64,000 nucleotides of DNA from contig NZ_AQYG01000050.1 in the NCBI RefSeq assembly GCF_000380485.1, positions 1 through 64,000 on the forward strand, given 5' to 3'. This DNA is from Jongsikchunia kroppenstedtii DSM 45133. Its GTDB lineage: Bacteria; Actinomycetota; Actinomycetes; Mycobacteriales; Mycobacteriaceae. Of the stretch, positions 8,347 through 17,829 are shown one piece after another (within the stretch, counting starts at the first letter, position 1; every line of letters begins with the position of its first letter). The position numbers and the translations under genes were made by a program. The notes under the pieces are model-generated. The model searched no databases. It was not told the DNA's origin and worked only from the letters and a program-made list of their open reading frames with translations.

Positions 8347-9702
8347 GTGCCAGGGAAAGCCGTGCGGGACAGGCTCGGGCGCCCGTTGCTCGGCTCCCCC
8401 GCCGAGGGCATCGATCCGTACCTGCCGCGGAACGGCAACATCGGCTACCGGATCTCGCGCTATGAACTCGACCTCGAGTACAAGGTCGCCGCGAACCGAT
8501 TGGCCGGTACCGCCATCATCACGGCGACCGCGTTGTCGGGGCTGGACCGGTTCAGTCTCGATCTGTCCGGCTCACTGAAGGTCGACCGGGTCTCGGTGAA
8601 CGGCAAGCGGCCGGCCAAGTTCACCCACCGGTCGGGCAAACTGGCGATCACGCTGGCGACGGCCATCCGGTCGGGCGCCGCGTTCGAGGTCGTCGTCAGA
8701 TACGGCGGCACCCCGAAACCTGTGCGCGGCCCGTGGGGCGAGGTCGGCTGGGAAGAGCTGTCCGAGGGCGCCCTGGTCGCCAGCCAGCCGAACGGCGCGG
8801 CGTCGTGGTTCCCCTGCGACGATCATCCCAGTTCCAAAGCGGCATACCAGATCTCGATCACCACGGACAGCCCGTTCTACGCGCTCGCCAACGGCAGGCT
8901 GCTGCGCAAACGCGTGAAGGCCGCCCAGACCACCTGGGTCTATGAGCAGGTCGAGCCGATGGCCACCTACCTGGCGACGATCGCGATCGGTCCGTATGTG
9001 CGCATTCCGGTCGCCACGGATCCGGTGCCGATCAGCGCGGTACTGCCGTCGCGACTGAAGAACGAGTTCGCGATCGACTTCGGTCGGCAGGGCCAGATCA
9101 TGACCGCCTTCGTCGACATGTTCGGGCCGTACCCGTTCCCCGAGTACACCGTCGTCGTCACCGACGATCCGCTGGAGATCCCGATCGAGGCGCAGGGCAT
9201 TTCCACCTTCGGCGCCAATCACTGTGATGGAACCCGGGATTCGGAGCGGCTGGTCGCCCACGAGCTCGCCCACCAGTGGTTCGGCAACTCGCTGACGCTG
9301 ACCCGCTGGAAGGACATCTGGCTCCACGAGGGCTTCGCCTGCTACGCGGAATGGTTGTGGGCGGAGCGGTCGGGCGGCCCGAGCGCGGACGAATGCGCCC
9401 GCAAACACTATGACCACCTGGTGGATTCATGCCACACCGGAACGCTTGGCGACCCCGGACCGGACCAGATGTTCGACGACTGGGTATACAAGCGCGGTGC
9501 CCTGACGCTGCATGCGATCCGAATTCGCCTGGACGACAACATGTTCTTCACACTGCTGCGCGACTGGTGCCGCGACCACCGCTACAGCTCGATCACGACG
9601 GAGGAGTTCGTCGACTTCGCCGGCCACTACAGCTCCGAGTCGCTGCGACCGCTCTTCACCGCCTGGCTGCACACCGCGGGGCTCCCCGACTTTCCCGCCT
9701 GA
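8347..9702 (+). CDS. M1-family zinc metallopeptidase (short form)
   Basis: A 451-residue protein with the gluzincin motif HELAH (residues 305-309) followed by WLHE, whose glutamate is residue 328: the HExxH-18-E zinc site of M1 aminopeptidases. The N-terminal half is the M1 beta-saddle domain. The GAMEN exopeptidase motif is replaced by IEAQG, keeping a glutamate, as in short actinobacterial M1 members that lack the C-terminal helical domain. No signal peptide is visible, so it is probably cytoplasmic. The GTG at 8347 follows GAGG with 7 nt spacing. It is downstream of the transporter by 96 bp and may be transcribed separately. Confidence 0.87.
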   Translation: MPGKAVRDRLGRPLLGSPAEGIDPYLPRNGNIGYRISRYELDLEYKVAANRLAGTAIITATALSGLDRFSLDLSGSLKVDRVSVNGKRPAKFTHRSGKLAITLATAIRSGAAFEVVVRYGGTPKPVRGPWGEVGWEELSEGALVASQPNGAASWFPCDDHPSSKAAYQISITTDSPFYALANGRLLRKRVKAAQTTWVYEQVEPMATYLATIAIGPYVRIPVATDPVPISAVLPSRLKNEFAIDFGRQGQIMTAFVDMFGPYPFPEYTVVVTDDPLEIPIEAQGISTFGANHCDGTRDSERLVAHELAHQWFGNSLTLTRWKDIWLHEGFACYAEWLWAERSGGPSADECARKHYDHLVDSCHTGTLGDPGPDQMFDDWVYKRGALTLHAIRIRLDDNMFFTLLRDWCRDHRYSSITTEEFVDFAGHYSSESLRPLFTAWLHTAGLPDFPA

Positions 9703-9724
9703 CCTCGTCGACGACAGCGTCGCG

Positions 9725-10335
9725 TCAGAGACTGCGCAGGTAGTCCAGCACCCGCTGGTAGTGCGGCAGCAGGCCGGACCCGGCCGCCTGCGCCAATGAC
9801 GGTGCCGCCACATCCTTTTCAGATAACAGCGGAGTGAGCGCCGAACCATCACGCGCCGTGGCCGGCCACTCGATGCCGATCGCCGGATCCAGCGGCGAGA
9901 TGCCGTGCTCGGCGGTCGGGTTGTACGAACTCGAACACAGGTAGGTGACGGTCGAGCCGTCCTGCAGGGAGATGAACCCGTGGCCGAGCCCCTCGGACAC
10001 GTACACAGCACGCCGGTCGACGTCGTCGAGCAGCACCCCGGCCCACTGACCGTAGGTGGGCGAGCCGACCCGGATGTCGACCACCACGTCGAACACCGCG
10101 CCGGTGGTGCAGGTGACGTACTTCGCCTGGCCCACGGGCACATCCGCGAAGTGGATGCCGCGTACGACCCCGACCGCGGACACCGAGGTGTTGGTCTGCT
10201 GCAGGTCGAGGGGGTGTCCGACGACCTCGGTCAGCAGATCGGCGCGGAACGATTCGAGAAAGACACCACGCTCGTCGGGGAACTGCCGCGGGGTGAACAC
10301 CCAGGCCCCGCCGATCGTCATGGGCCGCACCTGCA

Positions 10336-10336
<1 letters not shown>
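9725..10336 (-). CDS. rmlC: dTDP-4-dehydrorhamnose 3,5-epimerase
   Basis: A 203-residue RmlC. It shows the cupin core with VVRGIHF (catalytic histidine region), QAKYVTC, EGLGHGFISL and an S-Y-N-P substrate loop. It epimerises dTDP-4-keto-6-deoxyglucose at C3 and C5, the third step of dTDP-L-rhamnose synthesis, which supplies rhamnose for the arabinogalactan linker in mycolata. It overlaps the rmlA stop codon by 1 nt, so the two are one operon in the order rmlA-rmlC. No rmlD is in the window. Confidence 0.93.
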
Positions 10337-12942
<2,606 letters not shown>

Positions 12943-12969
12943 GACTGGTGATCTCTCCTCTGAACGCAG

Positions 12970-13000
12970 CAACGGCCCCACCACGTGGGCAGGGCCGTTG
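12970..13000 (-). terminator. Terminator of small-peptide unit D
   Basis: The arms CAACGGCCC and GGGCCGTTG form a 9-bp stem with an internal loop and a nested CCACGTGG palindrome. It is weaker than the terminators of units B and C, which could allow read-through into the GNAT gene. Confidence 0.65.
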
Positions 13001-13013
13001 CGAAGCGCATCGA

Positions 13014-13109
13014 TCAGATAGCGGAACCGGTACCGTTCTGCTGGCTGTTCAGGCTTCCCAGGTTGAGCTGGTCGAGGTTGATCAGGCCCAAGTCAAGATT
13101 CGAACGCAC
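13014..13109 (-). CDS. Tandem small-peptide family, member D (31 aa)
   Basis: GTG-initiated 31-codon ORF, beginning MRSNLDL and ending SLNSQQNGTGSAI. A GAAAGG ribosome-binding site ends 9 nt before the start, identical in sequence and spacing to member C. Compared with member C, 10 codons differ synonymously and only 3 change the amino acid, so the protein sequence is under purifying selection. The peptide has one Arg, two Asp, no Cys, Lys, aromatic residue or signal sequence. Leucine or isoleucine recurs every two to three residues between Asn, Asp and Gly. Function unknown. It is the member nearest the GNAT gene. Confidence 0.8.
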   Translation of the reverse strand: MRSNLDLGLINLDQLNLGSLNSQQNGTGSAI

Positions 13110-13156
13110 TGGATAACACCTTTCATTTGTGATCCCTAACCACAGGACGCGGCTTG

Positions 13157-13220
13157 GTTATAAATAGCTAACATGATGTACATACTTTGGTGGGTCGATT
13201 GACCTAGTTCGTTACTAAAC
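13157..13220 (-). promoter_or_regulatory. Promoter region of small-peptide unit D
   Basis: On the minus strand, TGTTAGCTATTTATAAC (13157-13173) corresponds to the conserved promoter element of units B and C and lies 47 nt before the GTG. The near-palindrome GGTCAATCGACC (13193-13204) and a GTAAC box lie further upstream; both recur in other units. They look like an activator or repressor site. Confidence 0.55.
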
Positions 13221-13301
13221 CGTTATGTTGGACACGCTCCCCTGCCGGTGCTACGGCGGAGGCGCTACCGCCCTACCTCGATCGACACCGTCCAGACATG
13301 A

Positions 13302-13333
13302 CAACGGCCCCACCCATCCGGGTGGGGCCGTTG
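13302..13333 (-). terminator. Terminator of small-peptide unit C
   Basis: A perfect 14-bp inverted repeat (arm CAACGGCCCCACCC) with a 4-nt loop directly after member C. The arm shares AACGGCCCC with unit B and AACGGCCC with unit D, consistent with tandem duplication. Confidence 0.75.
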
Positions 13334-13347
13334 ATATGCCGCTTCGA

Positions 13348-13443
13348 TCAGATCGCCGAGCCGGTGCCCTCCTGCTGACTGTTCAGGCTGCCCAGGTTCA
13401 GCTGGTCAAGATTGATGGCACTGAGGTCAAGATTCGAACGCAC
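13348..13443 (-). CDS. Tandem small-peptide family, member C (31 aa)
   Basis: GTG-initiated 31-codon ORF, beginning MRSNLDL and ending SLNSQQEGTGSAI. The first six codons, the ribosome-binding site GAAAGG (13453-13458) and the 9-nt spacer match member D base for base. Differences from D are Ser8 and Ala9 in place of Gly8 and Leu9, and Glu25 in place of Asn25. Its own promoter region and terminator make it a monocistronic unit. No known domain or export signal is seen; function unknown. Confidence 0.8.
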   Translation of the reverse strand: MRSNLDLSAINLDQLNLGSLNSQQEGTGSAI

Positions 13444-13493
13444 TGGATAACACCTTTCAATTCATGATCTCTAACCGGAAAATTGTGATCAGA

Positions 13494-13560
13494 GTTATAA
13501 AAACTTAACATAGTGTCTGAGATCATGGCGATCTTCCACTGGTGTCTGTTATTGATTCGT
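13494..13560 (-). promoter_or_regulatory. Promoter region of small-peptide unit C
   Basis: Minus-strand TGTTAAGTTTTTATAAC (13494-13510) is 50 nt before the GTG and nearly identical to the unit B element. An upstream TAAC box recurs, but the GGTC...GACC palindrome seen in B and D is missing here, so this copy may be regulated differently. Confidence 0.5.
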
Positions 13561-13613
13561 TATCAACCCAGAAGGGGTCTCCGCCCTGGAAACGGGCCGA
13601 ATCGGCGACGAGA

Positions 13614-13643
13614 AACGGCCCCGCCGCGTCGGGCGGGGCCGTT
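13614..13643 (-). terminator. Terminator of small-peptide unit B
   Basis: Perfect 12-bp stem, arm AACGGCCCCGCC, 6-nt loop, about 20 nt after the stop codon of member B. The stem ends in TT followed by TCTCG on the minus strand. Confidence 0.75.
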
Positions 13644-13664
13644 GAGACATGAGGCCGGCAAGAC

Positions 13665-13787
13665 CTAGGAGCCGATACCGTTCTGCTGACTGCCCAGGCT
13701 GCCAAGGGCGAATCCCAGCCCGTTCTGCTGGCTCGCACCACTGCCGGTGTTCACCATGACCGATCCCATGTCAAGATTCGCACGCAC
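13665..13787 (-). CDS. Tandem small-peptide family, member B (40 aa)
   Basis: GTG-initiated 40-codon ORF beginning MRANLDMGSV. It carries two copies of the family's C-terminal motif, ASQQNGLG at residues 18-25 and GSQQNGIGS at 32-40, joined by FALGSL, suggesting internal duplication of one repeat unit. GAAAGG (13798-13803) precedes the start by 10 nt. It lacks the INLDQLNLG middle found in A, C and D. No cysteine or signal peptide. Function unknown. Confidence 0.75.
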   Translation of the reverse strand: MRANLDMGSVMVNTGSGASQQNGLGFALGSLGSQQNGIGS

Positions 13788-13838
13788 GTCGTTCACACCT
13801 TTCATTGAAGATCTCTAATCGAAGAATTTACGATTGGA

Positions 13839-13900
13839 GTTATAAAAAATTAACAATGGATGGAGTAGAACTAGGTCGATCGACCCAATCTGTTATCAAA
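13839..13900 (-). promoter_or_regulatory. Promoter region of small-peptide unit B
   Basis: Minus-strand TGTTAATTTTTTATAAC (13839-13855) is the conserved promoter-like element, 51 nt before the GTG. The perfect 12-bp palindrome GGTCGATCGACC (13874-13885) and an upstream GATAAC box complete the shared architecture. Confidence 0.55.
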
Positions 13901-13959
13901 CCGACATAAAGCTCGAGCGCTATGCGGCGCGGAATTGTTGATCGATAAATAGAGACAAA

Positions 13960-13999
13960 TAGAAAGCGGCCCCGCCGCATCAGGCAGGGCCGCTTTCTA
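13960..13999 (-). terminator. Terminator of small-peptide unit A
   Basis: A 17-bp stem (arm TAGAAAGCGGCCCTGCC, one G-U pair) with a 6-nt loop, followed on the minus strand by TTTGTCTCTATTTAT. This is the most canonical rho-independent terminator in the array. Its arm differs from those of B, C and D. Confidence 0.8.
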
Positions 14000-14007
14000 C
14001 TGAATGG

Positions 14008-14133
14008 CTATACGGCAGTGCCGGTCCCGTTCTGCTGACTATTCACGCTGCCGAGGTTCAACTGGTTGATATTGATCACGGCCACGTTGGCGTTACCGGT
14101 CCCCACGCCCCCCAGATCGAGATTGCCACGCAC
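14008..14133 (-). CDS. Tandem small-peptide family, member A (41 aa)
   Basis: GTG-initiated 41-codon ORF. The N-terminus MRGNLDLGGV and the C-terminal block NQLNLGSVNSQQNGTGTAV align with the other members; the middle VGTGNANVAVIN is an insertion rich in Gly, Asn and Val. GAAAGG (14143-14148) lies 9 nt upstream. It is the first unit after the ndh terminator and the most divergent of the four in both coding and promoter sequence. Function unknown. Confidence 0.77.
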   Translation of the reverse strand: MRGNLDLGGVGTGNANVAVININQLNLGSVNSQQNGTGTAV

Positions 14134-14193
14134 TGGTACTTGCCTTTCGTCGACGACCTCGATCAACGGGCTCGTGATCGAGAATTGAATAAT

Positions 14194-14240
14194 CTTAACA
14201 TGATGTGCGTCTACTAGGGCGTTTGACCCAGTCGGTTACC
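14194..14240 (-). promoter_or_regulatory. Promoter region of small-peptide unit A
   Basis: Minus strand: GGTAACCGACTGGGTCAA (boundary near 14240), then TGTTAAGATTATTCAAT (14184-14200). It shares the TAAC...GGTC and TGTTAA blocks with other units but replaces TATAAC by TTCAAT, so its promoter strength probably differs. Confidence 0.45.
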
Positions 14241-14246
14241 GAATCG

Positions 14247-14271
14247 TGACCTGCCGCGTCATGGCAGGTCA
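14247..14271 (-). terminator. Hairpin overlapping the ndh stop codon
   Basis: TGACCTGCC-N7-GGCAGGTCA is a perfect 9-bp inverted repeat whose first arm on the minus strand contains the ndh stop codon. It would separate ndh transcription from the peptide array. Confidence 0.6.
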
Positions 14272-15552
14272 GCCGGCCAACCGTTCCTCTTCGCGCTCCT
14301 CGGCCTGCGCCGCATGAACGAACCCGGGCCTGGCACGGCCGATGAACGCGACGCCCCACTGCAGCACTGCGAGGAAGCGGTTCCGGAACCCGATCAGATA
14401 GAACAGGTGGACCGCCAGCCACATCAGCCACGCGATGAAGCCCCGGAACTGGATACGCTCGTTGAGCTGCGCGACCGCGCTGAACCGCTTGATGGTCGCC
14501 ATCGAGCCCTTGTCCCAGTAGACGAACTCGGTGCCCGGCAGCTTCTTCCGGCGGATGATGTCGGCCGCATGCCGGCCCTGCTGCATCGCGACCGGGCTCT
14601 GCCCCGGGTATCCCTTGAGCGACGTCATATCGCCGATGGCATAGATATTCGCGTAGCCACCGGTCGTCAGGTCGGAGTTGATCAGCAGGCGGCCCGCGCG
14701 GTCGGTGTCGCAACCGGTCCGCTCGGCGAGCACGGCGGTGAAGCCGCTGGCCTGCACGCCGGCCGACCACACGACGGTGTCGGCCGCGATCCGTCGGGTC
14801 GCCGCGCCCTTGTTGATACTGATCGTCACGCCATCGGCGTCGATGGCGGTGACCATGGCATCGAGCAGCACCTCGACGCCGCTGTCCCTGAGCGACTTCT
14901 CGGCATACTGGCTGAGCTTGCCGCCCTTGTACGGCGGCAGCACCATCGGCGCACCTTCGACCAGATAGACCGACGCGTCCGCGTGGAAGTAACGCTGCGA
15001 CAGCTCCTGAATCTGCCCGGCGACCTCGACGCCGGTCGCCCCGGCGCCGACGACGACGAAGTTCAGCAACTTGCGTCGCTCGGCGTCATCGGTGGTCTCC
15101 GCGGCCCGCTCGAAGCAGTCGCGGATCTGGTCCCGCAACAGCGTGGCGTCCTCGATCGTCTTCAGCGCGAACGTGAAGTCCTTGAAGTGGTCGTTGCCGA
15201 AGTACGACTGGGTGGCACCGGTGGCGGCGATCAGCGAGCCGTACCGCAGCCGCCGGACCCCGGCGTCCGTCTCATACGTGACGACGCAGGCGTCCGGATC
15301 GACGTCGACGACCGAACCCTGCACCACCGTCGACCCCTTGTTGGTGCGCAGCACGTTGGCGATCGGCGGCGCGATCTCGTGCGGATCCATGACCCCGGTC
15401 GCCACCTGGTAAAGCAGGGGCTGGAAGAGGTGTTCGGGGGTCGCCGAGATGAGGGTGTGGTCGATACCGGACTTGCCCAGTTGCTTGGCGGCGGCAAGAC
15501 CGCCGAAACCGGATCCGATGATCACCACTTCTGCGTAGTCAATTTCAGTCAT
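14269..15552 (-). CDS. ndh: Type II NADH:quinone dehydrogenase
   Basis: A 427-residue FAD enzyme with two dinucleotide folds: GSGFGGLAAAKQL at the N-terminus (FAD) and VVGAGATGVEVAGQI near residue 170 (NADH). It also has the AIGDMTSLKG motif of NDH-2, AMQQGRHAAD, and a C-terminal amphipathic segment (FIAWLMWLAVHLFYLIGF) that docks on the membrane. It transfers electrons from NADH to menaquinone without proton pumping. AGGAGG precedes the ATG by 9 nt. It is divergent from a LysR gene with a perfect inverted repeat between them, suggesting LysR control, which is unusual for ndh. Confidence 0.92.
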   Translation of the reverse strand: MTEIDYAEVVIIGSGFGGLAAAKQLGKSGIDHTLISATPEHLFQPLLYQVATGVMDPHEIAPPIANVLRTNKGSTVVQGSVVDVDPDACVVTYETDAGVRRLRYGSLIAATGATQSYFGNDHFKDFTFALKTIEDATLLRDQIRDCFERAAETTDDAERRKLLNFVVVGAGATGVEVAGQIQELSQRYFHADASVYLVEGAPMVLPPYKGGKLSQYAEKSLRDSGVEVLLDAMVTAIDADGVTISINKGAATRRIAADTVVWSAGVQASGFTAVLAERTGCDTDRAGRLLINSDLTTGGYANIYAIGDMTSLKGYPGQSPVAMQQGRHAADIIRRKKLPGTEFVYWDKGSMATIKRFSAVAQLNERIQFRGFIAWLMWLAVHLFYLIGFRNRFLAVLQWGVAFIGRARPGFVHAAQAEEREEERLAG

Positions 15553-15605
15553 GACCGTTTCCTCCTAACGCACGCTCTACTCAATCCATATAACTGCTGG
15601 ATTTG

Positions 15606-15628
15606 GGCAATATCCAACGCATATTGCC
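15606..15628. promoter_or_regulatory. LysR-type operator between ndh and lysR
   Basis: GGCAATAT-N7-ATATTGCC is a perfect 8-bp inverted repeat centred between the divergent genes. Size and AT-rich inner arms fit the LysR T-N11-A dyad. It is the obvious site for autorepression of the LysR gene and control of ndh. Confidence 0.7.
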
Positions 15629-15677
15629 GATACGATCTATCTAGAATCAAGATAAGTCGATATGGGGAGGACATCCC

Positions 15678-16541
15678 ATGGAACTGCGTCAGCTGCAGTA
15701 TTTTGTCGCCGTCAGCACCGACTTGAGCTTCAGCAAGGCGGCCCGCCGGCTCTTCGTCTCGCAGTCGGCCATCAGTCACCAGATCGCCCGATTCGAGCAC
15801 GAACTCGGCGTCAGCCTCTTCGACCGGTCCACCCGCACCGTGACGCTCACCGAGGTCGGATCGCGGATCCTGCCGATCGCCACCCAGATGCTCGACCTCG
15901 CCACCACCATCGCGACGATGGCTAGGCTGCCCCGCAACCGGATCCGGTTGGCCGCCAACATGACCTTCGCATCGAAGTCGCTCTCCGCGATCGCCAGCGT
16001 CCGCTCGGACTATCCGGACGCGGAGATCGAGTTCGTCATCCGCAGTTTCGACCAGCGCATCGACGCCGTTGTATCCGGCGACGCCGACATGGCCCTGATC
16101 CGCGGCGACATCTCGCGGCCCGGCCTCTCGGTCACACCCCTGTGGATGGACGACCTGCTGATCGCCATGGCCGCCGACCATCCACTGGCCGATCACGAGT
16201 CGGTCGAGCTGTCGGAGCTCGCCGAGTACCCGCTGCTGATGCCGCCGGTGTCGCAACAGGTGTTGCTGCACAACGTGATCGGCGACAAGTTCAGCGAACT
16301 CGGCATCTCGCCGCGCTTCGGGCCCCCGATCGCCCGCGACCACACCGCCACGCTGGAGCTGATCAACAACCCGCGCGCCTGGACCGTGCTCTACGACGAC
16401 GCCGCGGTCGCGGGCATCGCCTATCTCCGGGAGACGCACGGCCGGCTCAACATCCAGGTGTCGGCGGTGACCAGGCCGGACTCGGACGACAACCCGCTTC
16501 TGCAACCACTGATCGAGGCATTGCGCGGCGACCGCGACTGA
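15678..16541 (+). CDS. LysR-family transcriptional regulator
   Basis: A 287-residue LysR protein. Residues 1-60 hold the winged helix (MELRQLQYFVAVSTDLSFSK, then LFVSQSAISHQIARFEHELG and LFDRSTRTVTLTEVG); the remainder is a periplasmic-binding-type effector domain. GGGGAGG precedes the ATG by 8 nt. Its likely targets are its own promoter and divergent ndh through the 15606-15628 dyad. The monooxygenase cluster beginning at 16638 on the same strand is another candidate. The effector is unknown. Confidence 0.88.
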   Translation: MELRQLQYFVAVSTDLSFSKAARRLFVSQSAISHQIARFEHELGVSLFDRSTRTVTLTEVGSRILPIATQMLDLATTIATMARLPRNRIRLAANMTFASKSLSAIASVRSDYPDAEIEFVIRSFDQRIDAVVSGDADMALIRGDISRPGLSVTPLWMDDLLIAMAADHPLADHESVELSELAEYPLLMPPVSQQVLLHNVIGDKFSELGISPRFGPPIARDHTATLELINNPRAWTVLYDDAAVAGIAYLRETHGRLNIQVSAVTRPDSDDNPLLQPLIEALRGDRD

Positions 16542-16637
16542 CCCGGGTGTCCGCTCAGCGGGAGGGTGATCTTCCACACAGCACTTCTTGATCGAATGAT
16601 CAAGAAGTTGAACTGCACCAGACACCCGGGAGAGATC

Positions 16638-17828
16638 ATGTGGTCACCTGAATCCATCAAATTCGGCGCGTTTCTCGCGCCGTATCACCCGCTCAACGCC
16701 GATCCGGCGCTGCAGCTGCGACGCGACATCGACCTGATGGAGCATCTCGACCACCTCGGTTTCGAGGAGGCGTGGATGGGTGAGCATCACTCCACCGGCG
16801 CCGAGATCGTGCCGTCCCCGGAGGTCTTCATCGCGGCCGCCGCCGAGCGCACCGAGCGACTCCGCTTCGGCACCGGCGTCGTGTCGCTGCCCTACCACCA
16901 CCCGCTGATCACGGCCGACCGGATGATGCAGCTCGACCTGCAGACCCGCGGCCGCGTGATCTTCGGAACCGGCCCGGGCAAGATCCCGCTGGACGCCCAC
17001 ATGATGGGCATCAACCCGGACGACCAGCGCCGCAGGCAGGGCGAGGCCCTGGAGGCCATCCTGCCGCTGCTGCGCGGTGAGACCGTGAGCATGGAGACCG
17101 ACTGGTTCACCCTCCGCGACGCGCGCGCCCAGCTCCCGACCTACAACCACAAGGGCATCGAGGTCGTCACCGCCTCGACGATCTCGCCGAACGGATCGGT
17201 GCTCGCCGGCACCAACGGTCTGTCCCTGCTGTCGCTGGCGGCCAGCTCGCAGATGGGCTTCGACGCGCTCGATCGCAACTGGGGCGTCTACGAGAAGGTC
17301 TCCACGGAGAACGGTTACACCGCCGACCGTTCCACCTGGCGCGTCGTCAACCCGATGTTCCTGGCCGAGACGCAGGAGGACGCCAACCGTGCCGTGAGCC
17401 GGCGCATCCAGTCGATGGCCGCCTACGTCAACCGGCAGCAAGGCATCGACCCGGAGTGGGCGCGCACCCCTCAGGGCACCATCGACTACTGGCGCAACGA
17501 GGCCCTCGGCGAGTTCGGCCAGGCCATCATCGGCACCCCGGATCAGGCGATCGCGCAGATCGAGCGGCTCATCGAGAAGACCGGCGGCTTCGGCACCTTG
17601 CTGATCCTGCACGTCGACATGGCCAACTGGGAGGACACCAAGCGCAGCTACGAGCTGTTCGCGTCCGAGGTCATTCCGCACTTCCGCCGCAGCAACGTGC
17701 GTCGCGAGGCGAGCCTGCAGTTCGCTCAGGACAACCGCGAGTACCTGATCGGCAACCTGGTGCACGCCCTGCAGAAGGCCGCCACCGACTACTACGGCGA
17801 GCAGCCGGCCGCCACGGCAGGAGCGTGA
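16638..17828 (+). CDS. Luciferase-like flavin monooxygenase (LimB-like)
   Basis: A 396-residue LLM-class flavin-dependent oxygenase using reduced FMN and O2. Seen are FGAFLAPYHPLN at the N-terminus, EEAWMGEHHSTGAE, RLRFGTGVVSLPYHHPL and GRVIFGTGPGKIPLDAHMMG, the TIM-barrel blocks shared with limonene 1,2-monooxygenase and long-chain alkane or ketone oxygenases. The start at 16638 is set by GGGAGAG 4 nt upstream; the longer frame from 16566 has no support. It is followed with 1 nt spacing by a dehydrogenase and an epoxide-hydrolase-like gene, so a cyclic terpene or similar alicyclic substrate is plausible but inferred. Confidence 0.82.
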   Translation: MWSPESIKFGAFLAPYHPLNADPALQLRRDIDLMEHLDHLGFEEAWMGEHHSTGAEIVPSPEVFIAAAAERTERLRFGTGVVSLPYHHPLITADRMMQLDLQTRGRVIFGTGPGKIPLDAHMMGINPDDQRRRQGEALEAILPLLRGETVSMETDWFTLRDARAQLPTYNHKGIEVVTASTISPNGSVLAGTNGLSLLSLAASSQMGFDALDRNWGVYEKVSTENGYTADRSTWRVVNPMFLAETQEDANRAVSRRIQSMAAYVNRQQGIDPEWARTPQGTIDYWRNEALGEFGQAIIGTPDQAIAQIERLIEKTGGFGTLLILHVDMANWEDTKRSYELFASEVIPHFRRSNVRREASLQFAQDNREYLIGNLVHALQKAATDYYGEQPAATAGA

Positions 17829-17829
17829 C

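Noticed and set aside
8347-9702. Inactive M1 peptidase because GAMEN is missing
   Set aside because: All zinc ligands are present and short actinobacterial M1 members carry a diverged GAMEN region that keeps a glutamate, as here.
12948-14240. CRISPR array or simple tandem duplication
   Set aside because: The repeat period is about 330-350 bp and units are diverged with coding-type substitutions; there are no short identical repeats with unique spacers and no cas genes.
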